64,000 nucleotides of DNA from CAZMVU01 sp964569295 (GCA_964569295.1 CAZMVU010000004.1:1-64000), one strand, 5' to 3'. Counted from the stretch's first letter, positions 15,894 to 25,349 are shown. Notes: generated from the sequence alone by a model not told the origin. Program-made: numbers and translations.

Positions 15894-17627
15894 TCAGCTT
15901 GGGCCGCCGCCGCGGTGCTGGGGCATCATTTCGTGTTGCGGCAGCAGCTCGCCGAAGTAGGCCTCGTTGCTGACCTGGAGCCGCAACCGCCGGTGACATA
16001 CGCCGCAGTCGAACTCGTCACCCTGTTGGGCGCCCTCCGGCATCTGGATGAAGGTGCTGCAAAACGGACAGGCGATGCTCTTCTCGTCTTTCTTCAGATA
16101 GTCCTGCAGAATGCGATGTACTCTGCCTTCCTGGTAAAGGCGTATAAAGGCATCGGCAACGACGGGATCGAACTGCGTACCTTTTCCTTTCTCGATCTCG
16201 GCGATAGCCACCTTCGAGTCAAGCCCTTTGCGGTAGGGGCGGTTGCTCGTGAGTGCGTCGAAGGCATCGGCCACGGCCAATACCCGCCCCTCGAGCGGGA
16301 TTTCGTTGCCGGCGAGGCCATAGGGGTAGCCCTTACCATCATAGCGTTCGTGGTGGTACAGGCAATAGGGAATGAGCGGGTGTAGATGCGCGACATCTTG
16401 CAACAGGCGTGCGCCGCGCTCGGGATGCACCTTCATCTTCTGGTATTCCGCGTCTGTGAGGCGGTCGGGCTTACATAGGATGGCATCGGGCACGCCGATC
16501 TTGCCCACGTCGTGGAGCACGCCGCCCATCTCGCATTCCTTGAGCTTCTCATTGTCCCAGCCGAGTTCCCGGCCGATGGCCATGCTGAAGTTGGTCACGC
16601 GCCAGGTATGACCTACGGTGTAGTGATCGCGCATCTCGATGCTGTTGGCGAGTACGGTGAGCGTGTCTTCATAAGAACGCTCGAGTTCACTCACATACTG
16701 CGCATTGCGAATGGCCACGGCCGCCGGCCCCGCCAGGGTCACCAGGAGGTGCAGATCATTGCGGGTGAATGCGTGGCTGGTACCGCGCGTATCAAGGTAG
16801 ATAACGCCGAGAATGGAATCCTGATACTTGAGGGGCGCACACATGGCCGAGGTGATGCCCTGCGAGATGATGCTCCCCCCCATATCGAACCGGGAATCCG
16901 CCGCGGCATTGTGCGTAATAAGCGCCTCGCCATTATTCACCGCACGCTCGACAATCGAAGAGCTGATGGTAATGGTCACATTGGGGCGGCCGCTGCGCAC
17001 GCATTCTGTCACCAGTTCGCCCGACTCCTGCTCGCGCAGGAGAATGACGCCATTGTGCGCGGGCAACAGGCGGAACAACTGGTCCATGACCTCTTCGAAA
17101 ACCTTTTGCAGGTCCCGTTCACTGGCAATGACCTGGTTGGCGGCGTATAGCGCTTGAAGCCGCTGCTCGGCAATATCGCGCGCCGCGCCCTCCTTGGCAG
17201 GTGCTCCCGGTGCAAAAAAGGTAGCGCGCAGGCTGTCCGCGTCCGCGGCCTCCATCACCTGAGAGGCATCCACCTCGAGCTTCACGCTGCTGCCCGGCCG
17301 TGCCCGAGATGCCGCATCCGGCTTGGCCTCCGGCGCATCGCTCTCGAAGCGGAACTGTTGCGCCCCTACACACAGCACGTCGCCATGTTTCAGGCGGTAC
17401 TCGATAACCCGGCGATTGCCCACATAGGTGCCGTTGCCGCTGCCCTCATCGCGCAGCATGGTACCGCGGTCTGTTTGCTCGATCCGCGCATGGCGGCGCG
17501 AAACCTGAAGATCATCCGTAAATTGCAAGGTGCTTTCCGGGGTGCGCCCGAGGGTAAACACCCCATCTATCGCGAAGGTCTGGCCGGCACGCTCACCGGC
17601 AAGCGCAACAAGCCGCTCATTTGCCAT
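15894..17627 (-). CDS. FHA-GAF-HD-GYP signalling protein with C-terminal zinc ribbon
   Basis: 577 aa. FHA domain at about 20-95 (FTLGRTPESTLQF, VSRRHARIE, GSGNGTYV), GAF domain about 155-310, HD-GYP domain about 330-505, and a C-terminal Cys pair CPFC (about 519) with CGVC (about 541) forming a probable zinc ribbon. HD-GYP residues are present: RDHYTVGHTWRV, GVLHDVGKIGVPD, HHERYDGKGYPYGLAG. Such domains usually hydrolyse cyclic di-GMP; FHA binds phosphothreonine peptides, so it may join Ser/Thr kinase and c-di-GMP signalling. No TM segment is seen. ATG 17627 has gaggag 8 bases upstream. It is divergent from the ExeA/export operon, whose promoter lies in the shared intergenic region. Confidence 0.92.
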   Translation of the reverse strand: MANERLVALAGERAGQTFAIDGVFTLGRTPESTLQFTDDLQVSRRHARIEQTDRGTMLRDEGSGNGTYVGNRRVIEYRLKHGDVLCVGAQQFRFESDAPEAKPDAASRARPGSSVKLEVDASQVMEAADADSLRATFFAPGAPAKEGAARDIAEQRLQALYAANQVIASERDLQKVFEEVMDQLFRLLPAHNGVILLREQESGELVTECVRSGRPNVTITISSSIVERAVNNGEALITHNAAADSRFDMGGSIISQGITSAMCAPLKYQDSILGVIYLDTRGTSHAFTRNDLHLLVTLAGPAAVAIRNAQYVSELERSYEDTLTVLANSIEMRDHYTVGHTWRVTNFSMAIGRELGWDNEKLKECEMGGVLHDVGKIGVPDAILCKPDRLTDAEYQKMKVHPERGARLLQDVAHLHPLIPYCLYHHERYDGKGYPYGLAGNEIPLEGRVLAVADAFDALTSNRPYRKGLDSKVAIAEIEKGKGTQFDPVVADAFIRLYQEGRVHRILQDYLKKDEKSIACPFCSTFIQMPEGAQQGDEFDCGVCHRRLRLQVSNEAYFGELLPQHEMMPQHRGGGPS

Positions 17628-17798
17628 GGTGTCTTCTCCTCACCGTGCAGTACATTTCTTTTTATAGCACGGTTACCCGGAAAGGCCCAAGCGCACACGG
17701 CGCCCCATGCACCCCAGGCCACTGTAGGAAAACAGCTTATCCATGTGTAGCCAACGGGAACCGCACGGCGGGAATGTCCACGCCCCATCAATAAACCC

Positions 17799-17827
17799 TT
17801 GACAATATGACAGAGAAGGTATAGAAT
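17799..17827 (+). promoter_or_regulatory. Sigma-70-type promoter of the export operon
   Basis: TTGACA (17799-17804), a 17-bp spacer, then TAGAAT (17822-17827), within a locally AT-rich stretch. It points toward the ExeA-type ATPase gene whose ATG is at 18189, implying a leader of roughly 355 nt. Confidence 0.7.
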
Positions 17828-17834
17828 AAGCATT

Positions 17835-18188
17835 GCGTAAAGGTGATGGACAACCAGCCAGCGAAACCATTGCGTTTATTTGCGTGAATTTCGGGATTTG
17901 CCAGATACACTTAACAATCACAACATGTATGGGCATGCGAATGCCAGTCCGTGGTACAGGGCGCAGGGTAGCCGGGCAACACACGTGACAATGCCCCTGG
18001 AAAAGCGCAACAATAGCCGACGTGTACAGCCCCCAGCCCGGTCTCCGATTTGGGGGCGCGTTGCCGCTCTTGGCGATGGATACAGCGGGGCCGGCGGCCC
18101 CTGACAGCGCCCGGTCACGGTAGTGCATGGCGGAGGCAGCCCGTGCCCGTGCACACACCGGTACAGGCGGCTCACAAGGCAGCGCGGC
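17835..18188 (+). other. Long leader of the export operon, with hairpins
   Basis: About 350 nt with no convincing small gene. Two GC-rich hairpins are visible: ccccca (18030-18035) with tggggg (18051-18056), and ggggcc (18087-18092) with ggcccc (18096-18101). I could not match it to a known riboswitch class. It may hold a regulatory RNA element. Confidence 0.4.
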
Positions 18189-19235
18189 ATGGAAGAACAG
18201 CAGGCACATCTGGAATTCTTCGGGTTACGTGAGCAGCCTTTCGCGCCCACGGCGGACCCGGCGTATTTCTATGCCACCCGCGAGCACAAGGAGTGCCTGT
18301 TCCGGGTGTGGAACCATATCGACGCGCGCTACGGCATCGCGGTCGTACTTGGCAGTTATGGGACAGGCAAGACCACGCTGCTGCGCAAACTGCTCATCGG
18401 CATGCGCGCGGACCCGAGCCGCTACAACACGGCGGCTATCGGATCGCCCATTCCCTCGTGGACCAGCTTTGCCCTGCTCGAAGGTATCGTGCGCCAGTTC
18501 GGTTTGCAAGCGGACACACAATCGTTTGTCGCGTACATGGAGACCCTTCACCAATACCTCCTTGCGAACCGCAACGCCGTCAACACGCTCATCATCGACG
18601 ATGCCCAAAACCTCAACAAACGCGGACAGCTCGAGCTGTTGCGGCTCGTGCAGAACCTCGAGAGTCAACAGCACAAACTGTTGAACCTTGTGCTCTTTGC
18701 GCAACTCGAGTGGACCCGCGTGTTGCGCGCCGTGCCCAACTTCGAGCAGCGCATCAACCTTACCTACACGCTGCAGCCCTTGCGCTTCGAACAAGTGCGC
18801 CACTTTGTCGAGTTCCGCCTGCACCAGGCAGGTGGCCAGCCGGGCGTAGGGCCCGAGTTCACGGAAGCGGCGCTGCGCGCCATCCATGCCTATGCCGAAG
18901 GCAACCCGCGGGTACTGGTCACCCTGTGCCGCAATGCACTGCTTGTCGCAGCCCAACAGCGCACGCGCACCCTCGGGGACGACGTCATACGCCACACCAT
19001 CGCGCAGACCACCCTGCCCGACCCCGACAAACGCGCCCGCGTCGCCGCGGCCGTCATGGAAGCGCGAAAACAACGTCCCGCCGAACCTGCCCCGCCGCCA
19101 GGCGCGCCATCGCCCACAACAACCGCCGCGCCCGCGGAAGCAAGCCATGAAAGAAATGAACAAACCATGTCGCGCGAGCAACGTGCGGCGGAACTGCTGC
19201 GCAAAGCGGCCCGCGCCCGCCAAGGCCAAGGATGA
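18189..19235 (+). CDS. ExeA/GspA-type AAA ATPase
   Basis: 348-aa AAA ATPase of the ExeA family. The N-terminus FFGLREQPFAPTADPAYFY is diagnostic of ExeA-like proteins. Walker A is GSYGTGKTT and Walker B is TLIIDDAQNL. The C-terminus is a Pro/Ala-rich tail with no peptidoglycan-binding domain visible. In type II secretion ExeA helps place the secretin through the wall; related ATPases also occur in exopolysaccharide loci. The ATG at 18189 (MEEQQAHLEFFGL) is chosen over an upstream in-frame ATG at 18123 because the family begins this way. Its stop overlaps the next gene by 4 bp (ATGA). Confidence 0.9.
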   Translation: MEEQQAHLEFFGLREQPFAPTADPAYFYATREHKECLFRVWNHIDARYGIAVVLGSYGTGKTTLLRKLLIGMRADPSRYNTAAIGSPIPSWTSFALLEGIVRQFGLQADTQSFVAYMETLHQYLLANRNAVNTLIIDDAQNLNKRGQLELLRLVQNLESQQHKLLNLVLFAQLEWTRVLRAVPNFEQRINLTYTLQPLRFEQVRHFVEFRLHQAGGQPGVGPEFTEAALRAIHAYAEGNPRVLVTLCRNALLVAAQQRTRTLGDDVIRHTIAQTTLPDPDKRARVAAAVMEARKQRPAEPAPPPGAPSPTTTAAPAEASHERNEQTMSREQRAAELLRKAARARQGQG

Positions 19236-21625
19236 GCTCTTCCGCTGAACACAACAACCCCGGCGCCGGCCCGGCGGAAAATCCGCCGCCGGAAGCGCTG
19301 GACGATGACTTCCTGGCAGCACTGGACAAGGACGAGCGCTTCTCGAGCGGCGTACCGGACCAGTATCGCACCAGCGAGATCGAATTCATCCAGATGACCG
19401 GAATTACGCATACGGCCGGTCAGCACCGCGAAACGGTCCCCGGAGCGCCGCAATCCGATCTCGACCCAAACGCACCCATCAGTTTTTTTGAACTGGGCGT
19501 GGAAGATGTCGACGACCGTATGCAGCCAGCCGATGAACACGATCAGCCTGTCCCCGAGGAACACCCGCCCGGCGCATACGACCAACCCGCTTCACAGACC
19601 CAACAGCCCACCGCCGCAGACTCCGCCGACGCGTTGCGCGCGCTTATCGCCGAGCTGTCCCGCGACGAAGAGCCGGACGCTGCTGCCCCACTCGAAACAA
19701 TAGAACGCGCGGAAGCGGCCGAAGAACCGGTACCCAATCACGACCCGGCCGACGTCATGCCAGAGAAACCACCTCGCGAACATGACGCGGAAGCCCCCGG
19801 AGACACACAAGCCCCCGACGAAGAATCGCCGGAAACAACCACGGCATCGGATGACACTGCATCAGCACTCGAAGAAATCGAGGCGTTGCTCGCGGAAACC
19901 GTCGACGGAGAACATGAAGTACCACCTGCGCCGGCAGCCGATGAGTTCGCTGCGCTCCTGGACACTCTCACGCCGGAACCGGAACCGGAACCGGAACCGG
20001 AACCGGAACCAGAACCGGAACCGGAACCGGAACCAGAACCAGAACCAGAACCAGAACCGGAACCAGAACCAGAACCAGAACCGGAACCGGAACCGGAACC
20101 GGCGGCAGAGACGTTTTTAACCGGCAACACGGACATGCTAACGCCGGAACCGGAAGAGATCCTGCCCGAAAGCGCCCCTGCGCCGGCCCTGGAACCGGGA
20201 TCGCTGCAAGAACACACGGCATCCATGGAGGCCCAGGCTCCGCAAACATTTCCGGCAGCGGAGACCGAAGCGCCCGCGGAACCCGGACACGAAGAGCTGC
20301 CCGATGCCGAGACCGTGTTCGGCGGGGAACGGGAACCCGAGCCCGAGCCACCGCCTTTCGACGGCGCCACACCGGAACCCGATGCGCTGCCAGGAGACCC
20401 GGACACGCAGGCACGCCTGACCGCGGCGGATGAGTTTCTCCGTGAGCTTGACGAACAACCGCGTTACGATGACGCGCCGATCACCCCGGCGCCGGAGGCG
20501 CCGCCCGTGGAGCCGCCCAGTCTCAACGCGGGCTATGAATACGACAACCCGGACATTCCCCACGCCCATCGGCGCGGGGGGGGAACAGACCGGCGCCGCT
20601 GGCGGCGCCTGATGCCCTGGGCCCTGGGGGTGCTGCTGCTGGCAGGTGGCGTGGCGGGCGGCTACTTCGCCTATCAGGAATTCTTTGCGGGCACCGCCGC
20701 ACCGCCTGATCGGTTGCTGAACCGGGGCCGGCGGTATATGCATGAAGAACGCTACGCGGCAGCGGCACAGTGTTTTATGTCCTTTGCGAGCCAATACCCA
20801 GACGCGCCCGAACACGCCGACGCGCAGTTTCAGGCGGCTTTGGCCGTGCAGCTGCAGCCCGCCGATACGGAAGATGCTGCCCGCGATCGTGACGAGCGCG
20901 CTATCCGGCTGTACAAAACGTTCCTTGCGGAGAACCCCGGCCACCCGAAAGCACGGCGCGCGGCGGGGCTCACCGGGATACTGCTCCATGACATCGGGCG
21001 GTACGAGGCAGCCATCGAACAATTGCGGCCCCTCACCGAATCGCAAGAGCGCGGCCATGACCCGGACGTCCGGGTACCCGCGGCGCGCACCCTCGCGCGC
21101 AGCTACGCCCGCCTTGGCGCCTTCGAGACCGCGCGCGATATCTACCAGACGGTGGCGGCCATGCCGCGCAACTACACGCCGGAGATCGACTATTTCGAGC
21201 TGGGGAACCTGCTGCTGACAGCCGCCCGGAAACAGGACGCGCCCAAAGATCGCACCGCCTTGCAAGAAGAGGCCGCCGACTACTGGGAACAGGCCATGCG
21301 TGTGCCGGGCATCGACCCGGTCGAGCGGAATCGCATTCGCGCTGAGCACAAAAACCTTATCGAACGCATAAACGATGAAGCAGACGCGCCGCAAGCAGAC
21401 GCAACCCCCAGCCCGTCACCCATCTCGAGCACGGCGGCGCCGCCCATAGACAACGCAAAAGACACGGATGCGGCGGTACACGATGCCCGCATCATGCGCG
21501 ATGACGTAGCGCTGCCGCCGCCCGCGGAGGAGGCCGCAGCCGATGAACGCCGTGGCGACACCATGCCAGACGCACCTGGCGAACCGGTGGACACGAACGG
21601 CGCGGCCAAGTCCGAGGCACCATGA
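19232..21625 (+). CDS. Membrane-anchored TPR protein with Pro-Glu repeat tract
   Basis: 797 aa. The first ~440 residues are acidic and disordered and include an uninterrupted Pro-Glu repeat (about residues 248-290). One TM segment lies at about 459-478 (LMPWALGVLLLAGGVAGGYF). TPR-like helices follow (RYAAAAQCFMSFASQYPDAPE, AIRLYKTFLAENPGHPKARR, GRYEAAIEQLRPL, GAFETARDIYQTV) and then a disordered tail. Topology inferred: long cytoplasmic N-terminus, periplasmic TPR domain, like a wall-spanning scaffold. It is translationally coupled to the ExeA-type ATPase and sits before a secretin hybrid, so it may play the part of GspB or a TPR assembly factor. No family assigned. Confidence 0.8.
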   Translation: MSSSAEHNNPGAGPAENPPPEALDDDFLAALDKDERFSSGVPDQYRTSEIEFIQMTGITHTAGQHRETVPGAPQSDLDPNAPISFFELGVEDVDDRMQPADEHDQPVPEEHPPGAYDQPASQTQQPTAADSADALRALIAELSRDEEPDAAAPLETIERAEAAEEPVPNHDPADVMPEKPPREHDAEAPGDTQAPDEESPETTTASDDTASALEEIEALLAETVDGEHEVPPAPAADEFAALLDTLTPEPEPEPEPEPEPEPEPEPEPEPEPEPEPEPEPEPEPEPEPEPAAETFLTGNTDMLTPEPEEILPESAPAPALEPGSLQEHTASMEAQAPQTFPAAETEAPAEPGHEELPDAETVFGGEREPEPEPPPFDGATPEPDALPGDPDTQARLTAADEFLRELDEQPRYDDAPITPAPEAPPVEPPSLNAGYEYDNPDIPHAHRRGGGTDRRRWRRLMPWALGVLLLAGGVAGGYFAYQEFFAGTAAPPDRLLNRGRRYMHEERYAAAAQCFMSFASQYPDAPEHADAQFQAALAVQLQPADTEDAARDRDERAIRLYKTFLAENPGHPKARRAAGLTGILLHDIGRYEAAIEQLRPLTESQERGHDPDVRVPAARTLARSYARLGAFETARDIYQTVAAMPRNYTPEIDYFELGNLLLTAARKQDAPKDRTALQEEAADYWEQAMRVPGIDPVERNRIRAEHKNLIERINDEADAPQADATPSPSPISSTAAPPIDNAKDTDAAVHDARIMRDDVALPPPAEEAAADERRGDTMPDAPGEPVDTNGAAKSEAP
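19974..20102 (+). repeat. In-frame ccggaa hexamer tract encoding Pro-Glu
   Basis: About 21 units of ccgga(a) / ccaga(a) in a row inside the TPR protein gene. Both strands stay open through it because of its composition. Such tracts mutate by slippage in units of 6 bp, which would preserve frame and change the linker length. Confidence 0.85.
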
Positions 21626-21665
21626 ACCGGAATCGGATTAACGCGGAATCGGCCAAGAGCATGCC

Positions 21666-23090
21666 ATGAAGGCGACCATGCTTCATATCAGCTTTGCCGT
21701 GGCTTTCCTGGTGCTTTTGAGCGCCGAGGCGCGCGCACAGCGGCAACCGGCAACCCCGGCCCCAGAACAGCACCAGCCCCTCGGCACGGGCGACGTCGTG
21801 TTTGTCGAGGTATACCGCCACCCGGACCTTTCGGCCACGGCCGCAGTGGATCCAGCGGGCAACATCCAATTGCCCATCGTGGGCGATGTGGGGGTGGCCG
21901 GGCTCGACGTGAACGAGGCGGAGGCCCGGATAACCGCGTCGCTCAAACAGATTCTCAAGCAGCCGCGGGTAACAGTCTCGCGCAACGTCATCGGTTCGGT
22001 AAGCAGCGGCGAACGCACCCCGGCAATGCGCACGGAACTCGTGCGACTGCGCAATGCCAACGCGCAAACCGTGTACAATGCACTCGAGGGCATGAACTCG
22101 GCCGGCGGCACCCTCGGCGTCGCCCCGGACACCAACAGCCTTATCGTGACCGACACGCCCAACACCATCGAGAACATCCTGGCCGCCGCAGCCCAGCTCG
22201 ATCACTGGCGCGCGCAACTTACCCAGGTACACATCGAAACGAAGATTATCGCGATCAAAGCGACGGCGCTCGCGGAACGAGGCGGACGCTGGTTCACAGA
22301 CGACGGGCACGCCAACCGAGATTATCCGCCTCTTTCCCCGCAAACAGGCAGCCCTGCCGCCGGGCGCGAGGGTACTGCCCCGCTGTTCGATGCACGACCC
22401 GGCGGCGGGCACGCACAAGCGTCAACACCCCAACCGGGGCAGATGTTTTTCCGCTATCTGAACACGGACCTGGACCGCGCCGCGCTTATCGACACATTGA
22501 TGTCTGAGAACCTGGGCGAACTCCTCGCCACACCGGTCATCCGCACGGAGAATCACAAGTCCGAGAAGGTCACCATGACGGCCCAGCTCCCTTATACAAT
22601 AACAGAGAACGCTAGTTCGGATAAGCAGACGAATATCGCGTTTCTCGACATCGGCATCGTTCTGGAAATCACCCCGCACGTGCGCCACACCCCTGAAGGC
22701 GGCGCCTATGTCCAACTCGAAATCGAGCCGGCGGTCTCGTTTGCCAGCGGCATAGCCAACGGCGCGCCGGTGCGCCACGTATCCAGCACGAGCAGCGCGG
22801 CGCCTGTTGGCAACGGCGAAACCCTGGCGATCAGCGGCATCACACACGCGGCCGCAAGCCGTGAGAACCGGCAGGCCGCCGCTTTCGACCAAACCTCTCT
22901 CCTCGGCGAACTCTTCAATTACGCTGAACAGGCGGCACAAGAACGCGAGCTCCTGATTCTCATCACCCCAAGGATACTCGACGGCCCCGAAGACCTCACC
23001 GCCGAGCAGATGATCAATAGCGCCTCCAAGGTGCATGGCGCCTATCGTCTCCCAGCCAGGGCACTGCCCGCAGAGCGGCGCCGGGAGTAA
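21666..23090 (+). CDS. Polysaccharide-export/secretin hybrid outer-membrane protein
   Basis: 474 aa with signal peptide (MKATMLHISFAVAFLVLLSAEARA). Residues about 38-102 match a Wza-type polysaccharide export domain: LGTGDVVFVEVYRHPDLSAT, VDPAGNIQLPIVGDVGVAGL, QPRVTV. Instead of SLBB domains there follows a secretin N-domain (about 124-178; RLRNANAQTVYNALEGM, DTNSLIVTDTP). A secretin C-domain (about 180-438) ends in GETLAISGI and LLILITPRIL. It is compact for a secretin and lacks an obvious S-domain for a pilotin. Position between an ExeA-type ATPase/TPR scaffold and a Wzc-like autokinase suggests an outer-membrane channel for a polysaccharide. Domain calls are by motif; the combination is unusual in my knowledge. 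Confidence 0.8.
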   Translation: MKATMLHISFAVAFLVLLSAEARAQRQPATPAPEQHQPLGTGDVVFVEVYRHPDLSATAAVDPAGNIQLPIVGDVGVAGLDVNEAEARITASLKQILKQPRVTVSRNVIGSVSSGERTPAMRTELVRLRNANAQTVYNALEGMNSAGGTLGVAPDTNSLIVTDTPNTIENILAAAAQLDHWRAQLTQVHIETKIIAIKATALAERGGRWFTDDGHANRDYPPLSPQTGSPAAGREGTAPLFDARPGGGHAQASTPQPGQMFFRYLNTDLDRAALIDTLMSENLGELLATPVIRTENHKSEKVTMTAQLPYTITENASSDKQTNIAFLDIGIVLEITPHVRHTPEGGAYVQLEIEPAVSFASGIANGAPVRHVSSTSSAAPVGNGETLAISGITHAAASRENRQAAAFDQTSLLGELFNYAEQAAQERELLILITPRILDGPEDLTAEQMINSASKVHGAYRLPARALPAERRRE

Positions 23091-23096
23091 CCACCT

Positions 23097-25349
23097 ATGT
23101 CCATGGAACACCCGCCCATCGCGCCGGTTCCCGGCGGCGGCCCGCAACCGCAACAGCCGTACAACCGGCGGCACGTCGTGGGGCATGCGGTCAGCCGGTA
23201 CGGGGGCCGGATCGTCCTGAGCACCCTCCTTGGCATGCTGGCGGGACTGCTTGTCACCGTGGCCGTACGGGAGACCATCCGCCCCGAATTCGCCGCCCGC
23301 GCCGATCTCGTCGTGCAGCCGTCCGCCGGGGAGGCGCACATTTTGAACGCGGCAGACAACGCACCGCTGTTTACGTACACCCCCGAGCAACTCATCGCGG
23401 ACACGAGTAAACGCGTGCTCGCCGAACAGACGGCACGCGCACTGGTGCAAACGCACATCGCCACGCGCGCACCCATGAGCGGGCTTGTGGGTGAGGCGGC
23501 TATCCTGGCGCAGGCAAAGGAATTGCAAGACCGGCTTCACCTCTCCCCCATACCGGACTCCCGGGGGGTGCGTATCGAGGTAAAAAGCTGCGATACACAG
23601 CACGAAGCGAACCAGACCGCCGAGTTCGCCGCGCGCGTCTTCCTTGATGTCACCCGCCAACTACGTCTCGAACAGGCGCGCACCGAACGCGAGCACCTCG
23701 ATAAGCAGATAGCACACCTGGGCGAGCGCCTCACCGAGGCGGAGCGCGCGGTATGGGAGTTTCAGCAAAAGGCCGGGTTCAAATCCGCCACCAAACGCTA
23801 CGGCGAAATGAGCGCCAAAAAACAGGAACTCCAGGAAATCCGGGTGACCAAACAAACGATCACGGCAAAGCTGGACGAACTCACCACCGAGCTCGGCCGC
23901 ATCCACGAAAAACTGCCTGAGGCGTTGAGTCAGCCCACGGATGAGGTGGTGACCCGGCTGTTCAACGCACTCGATGAGTTGCTCACGGAACGCCGCGAGC
24001 GGAGCGCGGTTTATCAGCCGCAACACCCGGACATGAAGATTCTCGAGGAAAAGATTCAGGAACAGCAGCAAGTCATCCGCGATACAATCCGCGACCTGGA
24101 CCAGGAAACCACCGGCGGCAGCAACCTATGGCAGCAGCGCCAACAGCTTTTCCGCCAACAGGTGGAACAACGCATGCGCCTTGCCAGCCTCGATAACCGG
24201 GAGGCTTCATTGCGCAAGATGCTCGATGAACTTGTTGCCGATCTCCCCGATCAGCCCGGTGAACACCTCGAATACCAGCGGCTGGCGGCGGCCAAGAAGA
24301 CTATCGGCAAGAATCTCGAATGCGCGATCGAACGCAAATGGCGGCTGACCAACATCCCCGGCGACGCGCCCGGCCCTGTCGCCCGGTACAACACCGTGCG
24401 CGCGCACACCACGCCGCGCCCCATGGCCGGCCACAGTTGGATCAACGTGGGCATTGGCGGGGCCGCCGGCTTGGTGCTCGCGCTCGGCGCATGCGTCATA
24501 ACGGCGGCAAACGATACCACCGTGCGCACCGCTGCAGACGTGGCGGCCTCGGTCAACCTCGAGGTTCTCGGCGCCATTCCCAAGATGCGTTTCGGCCCAG
24601 CCCGCGGGCTCTTCAAACGCCGCCGCGCCACCTGCGTGCCCACAGGAAACGAAGAACAGTTGGACGCCTGCGTCGTCACGCGCCACGCCCCGGAATCACC
24701 CATCGCCCAGGCATACCGGGCTTTGCGCACGAACTTTCAATTCGCCACGGTCAACAAAAAAGCCAAGACCGTCATGGTTACCAGCGCCGCACCCGGCGAA
24801 GGCAAAACCACGACCGTCATGAACCTCGCGGTGGCCATGGCGGCGCAGGGGATGCGCGTGCTCGTGGTGGACACAGACCTCAGGCAGCCTAACGTGCACC
24901 GCGTGTTGCGTATGGAGCGCGGGCCCGGTCTCGCGGATGTATTGCGAGAGGGGCGCGATCCTTCGGATGTCATCCGCACAGCACGCGTCGAGAACCTATG
25001 GGTAGTCTCCGCCGGCGCCCTGCCGCCGAATCCCGCAGCGCTTATCGATTCCCCGCGCATGAGCGAGGTGCTGGAACGTTTCCGCGCCGAGTTCGACTGC
25101 GTCATTTGCGACGCGGCGTCGGTGCTCGTGGTTACCGATCCGGCACTGTTGGCGGACAAGGTAGATACGTGCCTGCTGGTATGCGCGGCAGGATTCACCC
25201 AGCGTGCGGTGCTGCGGCGGGCCACGAAACTCCTGCAAACAGCCCGGGGCACAGTCGCCGGCGTGGTACTGAACAACCTCGAAACCATCCCCCGCCATGA
25301 CGGGTACTATGGCTTCGAGGAGGACGCCGGCGCCCGCCGCCCGGAATAG
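23097..25349 (+). CDS. Wzc-like chain-length regulator and bacterial tyrosine kinase
   Basis: 750 aa. First TM about 40-58, periplasmic Wzz-type domain with coiled coil (about 190-345, rich in Glu/Arg/Gln), second TM about 448-472, and a cytoplasmic BY-kinase domain from about 535. The kinase shows RALRTNFQFA, Walker A SAAPGEGKTT, Walker A' VLVVDTDLRQPN, and a Walker B region VICDAASVLVVTDP in which the usual Pro-Pro is Ala-Ala/Ser. The C-terminal Tyr cluster is reduced to one Tyr-Tyr pair (HDGYYGFEED). It would control polymer length and export in the inner membrane. ATG 23097 has ggag 9 bases upstream. It directly follows the export/secretin hybrid (6-bp gap). Confidence 0.92.
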   Translation: MSMEHPPIAPVPGGGPQPQQPYNRRHVVGHAVSRYGGRIVLSTLLGMLAGLLVTVAVRETIRPEFAARADLVVQPSAGEAHILNAADNAPLFTYTPEQLIADTSKRVLAEQTARALVQTHIATRAPMSGLVGEAAILAQAKELQDRLHLSPIPDSRGVRIEVKSCDTQHEANQTAEFAARVFLDVTRQLRLEQARTEREHLDKQIAHLGERLTEAERAVWEFQQKAGFKSATKRYGEMSAKKQELQEIRVTKQTITAKLDELTTELGRIHEKLPEALSQPTDEVVTRLFNALDELLTERRERSAVYQPQHPDMKILEEKIQEQQQVIRDTIRDLDQETTGGSNLWQQRQQLFRQQVEQRMRLASLDNREASLRKMLDELVADLPDQPGEHLEYQRLAAAKKTIGKNLECAIERKWRLTNIPGDAPGPVARYNTVRAHTTPRPMAGHSWINVGIGGAAGLVLALGACVITAANDTTVRTAADVAASVNLEVLGAIPKMRFGPARGLFKRRRATCVPTGNEEQLDACVVTRHAPESPIAQAYRALRTNFQFATVNKKAKTVMVTSAAPGEGKTTTVMNLAVAMAAQGMRVLVVDTDLRQPNVHRVLRMERGPGLADVLREGRDPSDVIRTARVENLWVVSAGALPPNPAALIDSPRMSEVLERFRAEFDCVICDAASVLVVTDPALLADKVDTCLLVCAAGFTQRAVLRRATKLLQTARGTVAGVVLNNLETIPRHDGYYGFEEDAGARRPE

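Noticed and set aside
17835..18188. Cyclic di-GMP (GEMM-type) riboswitch in the export operon leader
   Set aside because: No matching conserved core was found by eye; retained only as an unclassified leader.
19738..20414. Long open frames on the minus strand through the Pro-Glu tract (Gly-Ser-rich)
   Set aside because: They are antisense products of the hexamer repeat in the TPR gene; no start signal and only low-complexity sequence.
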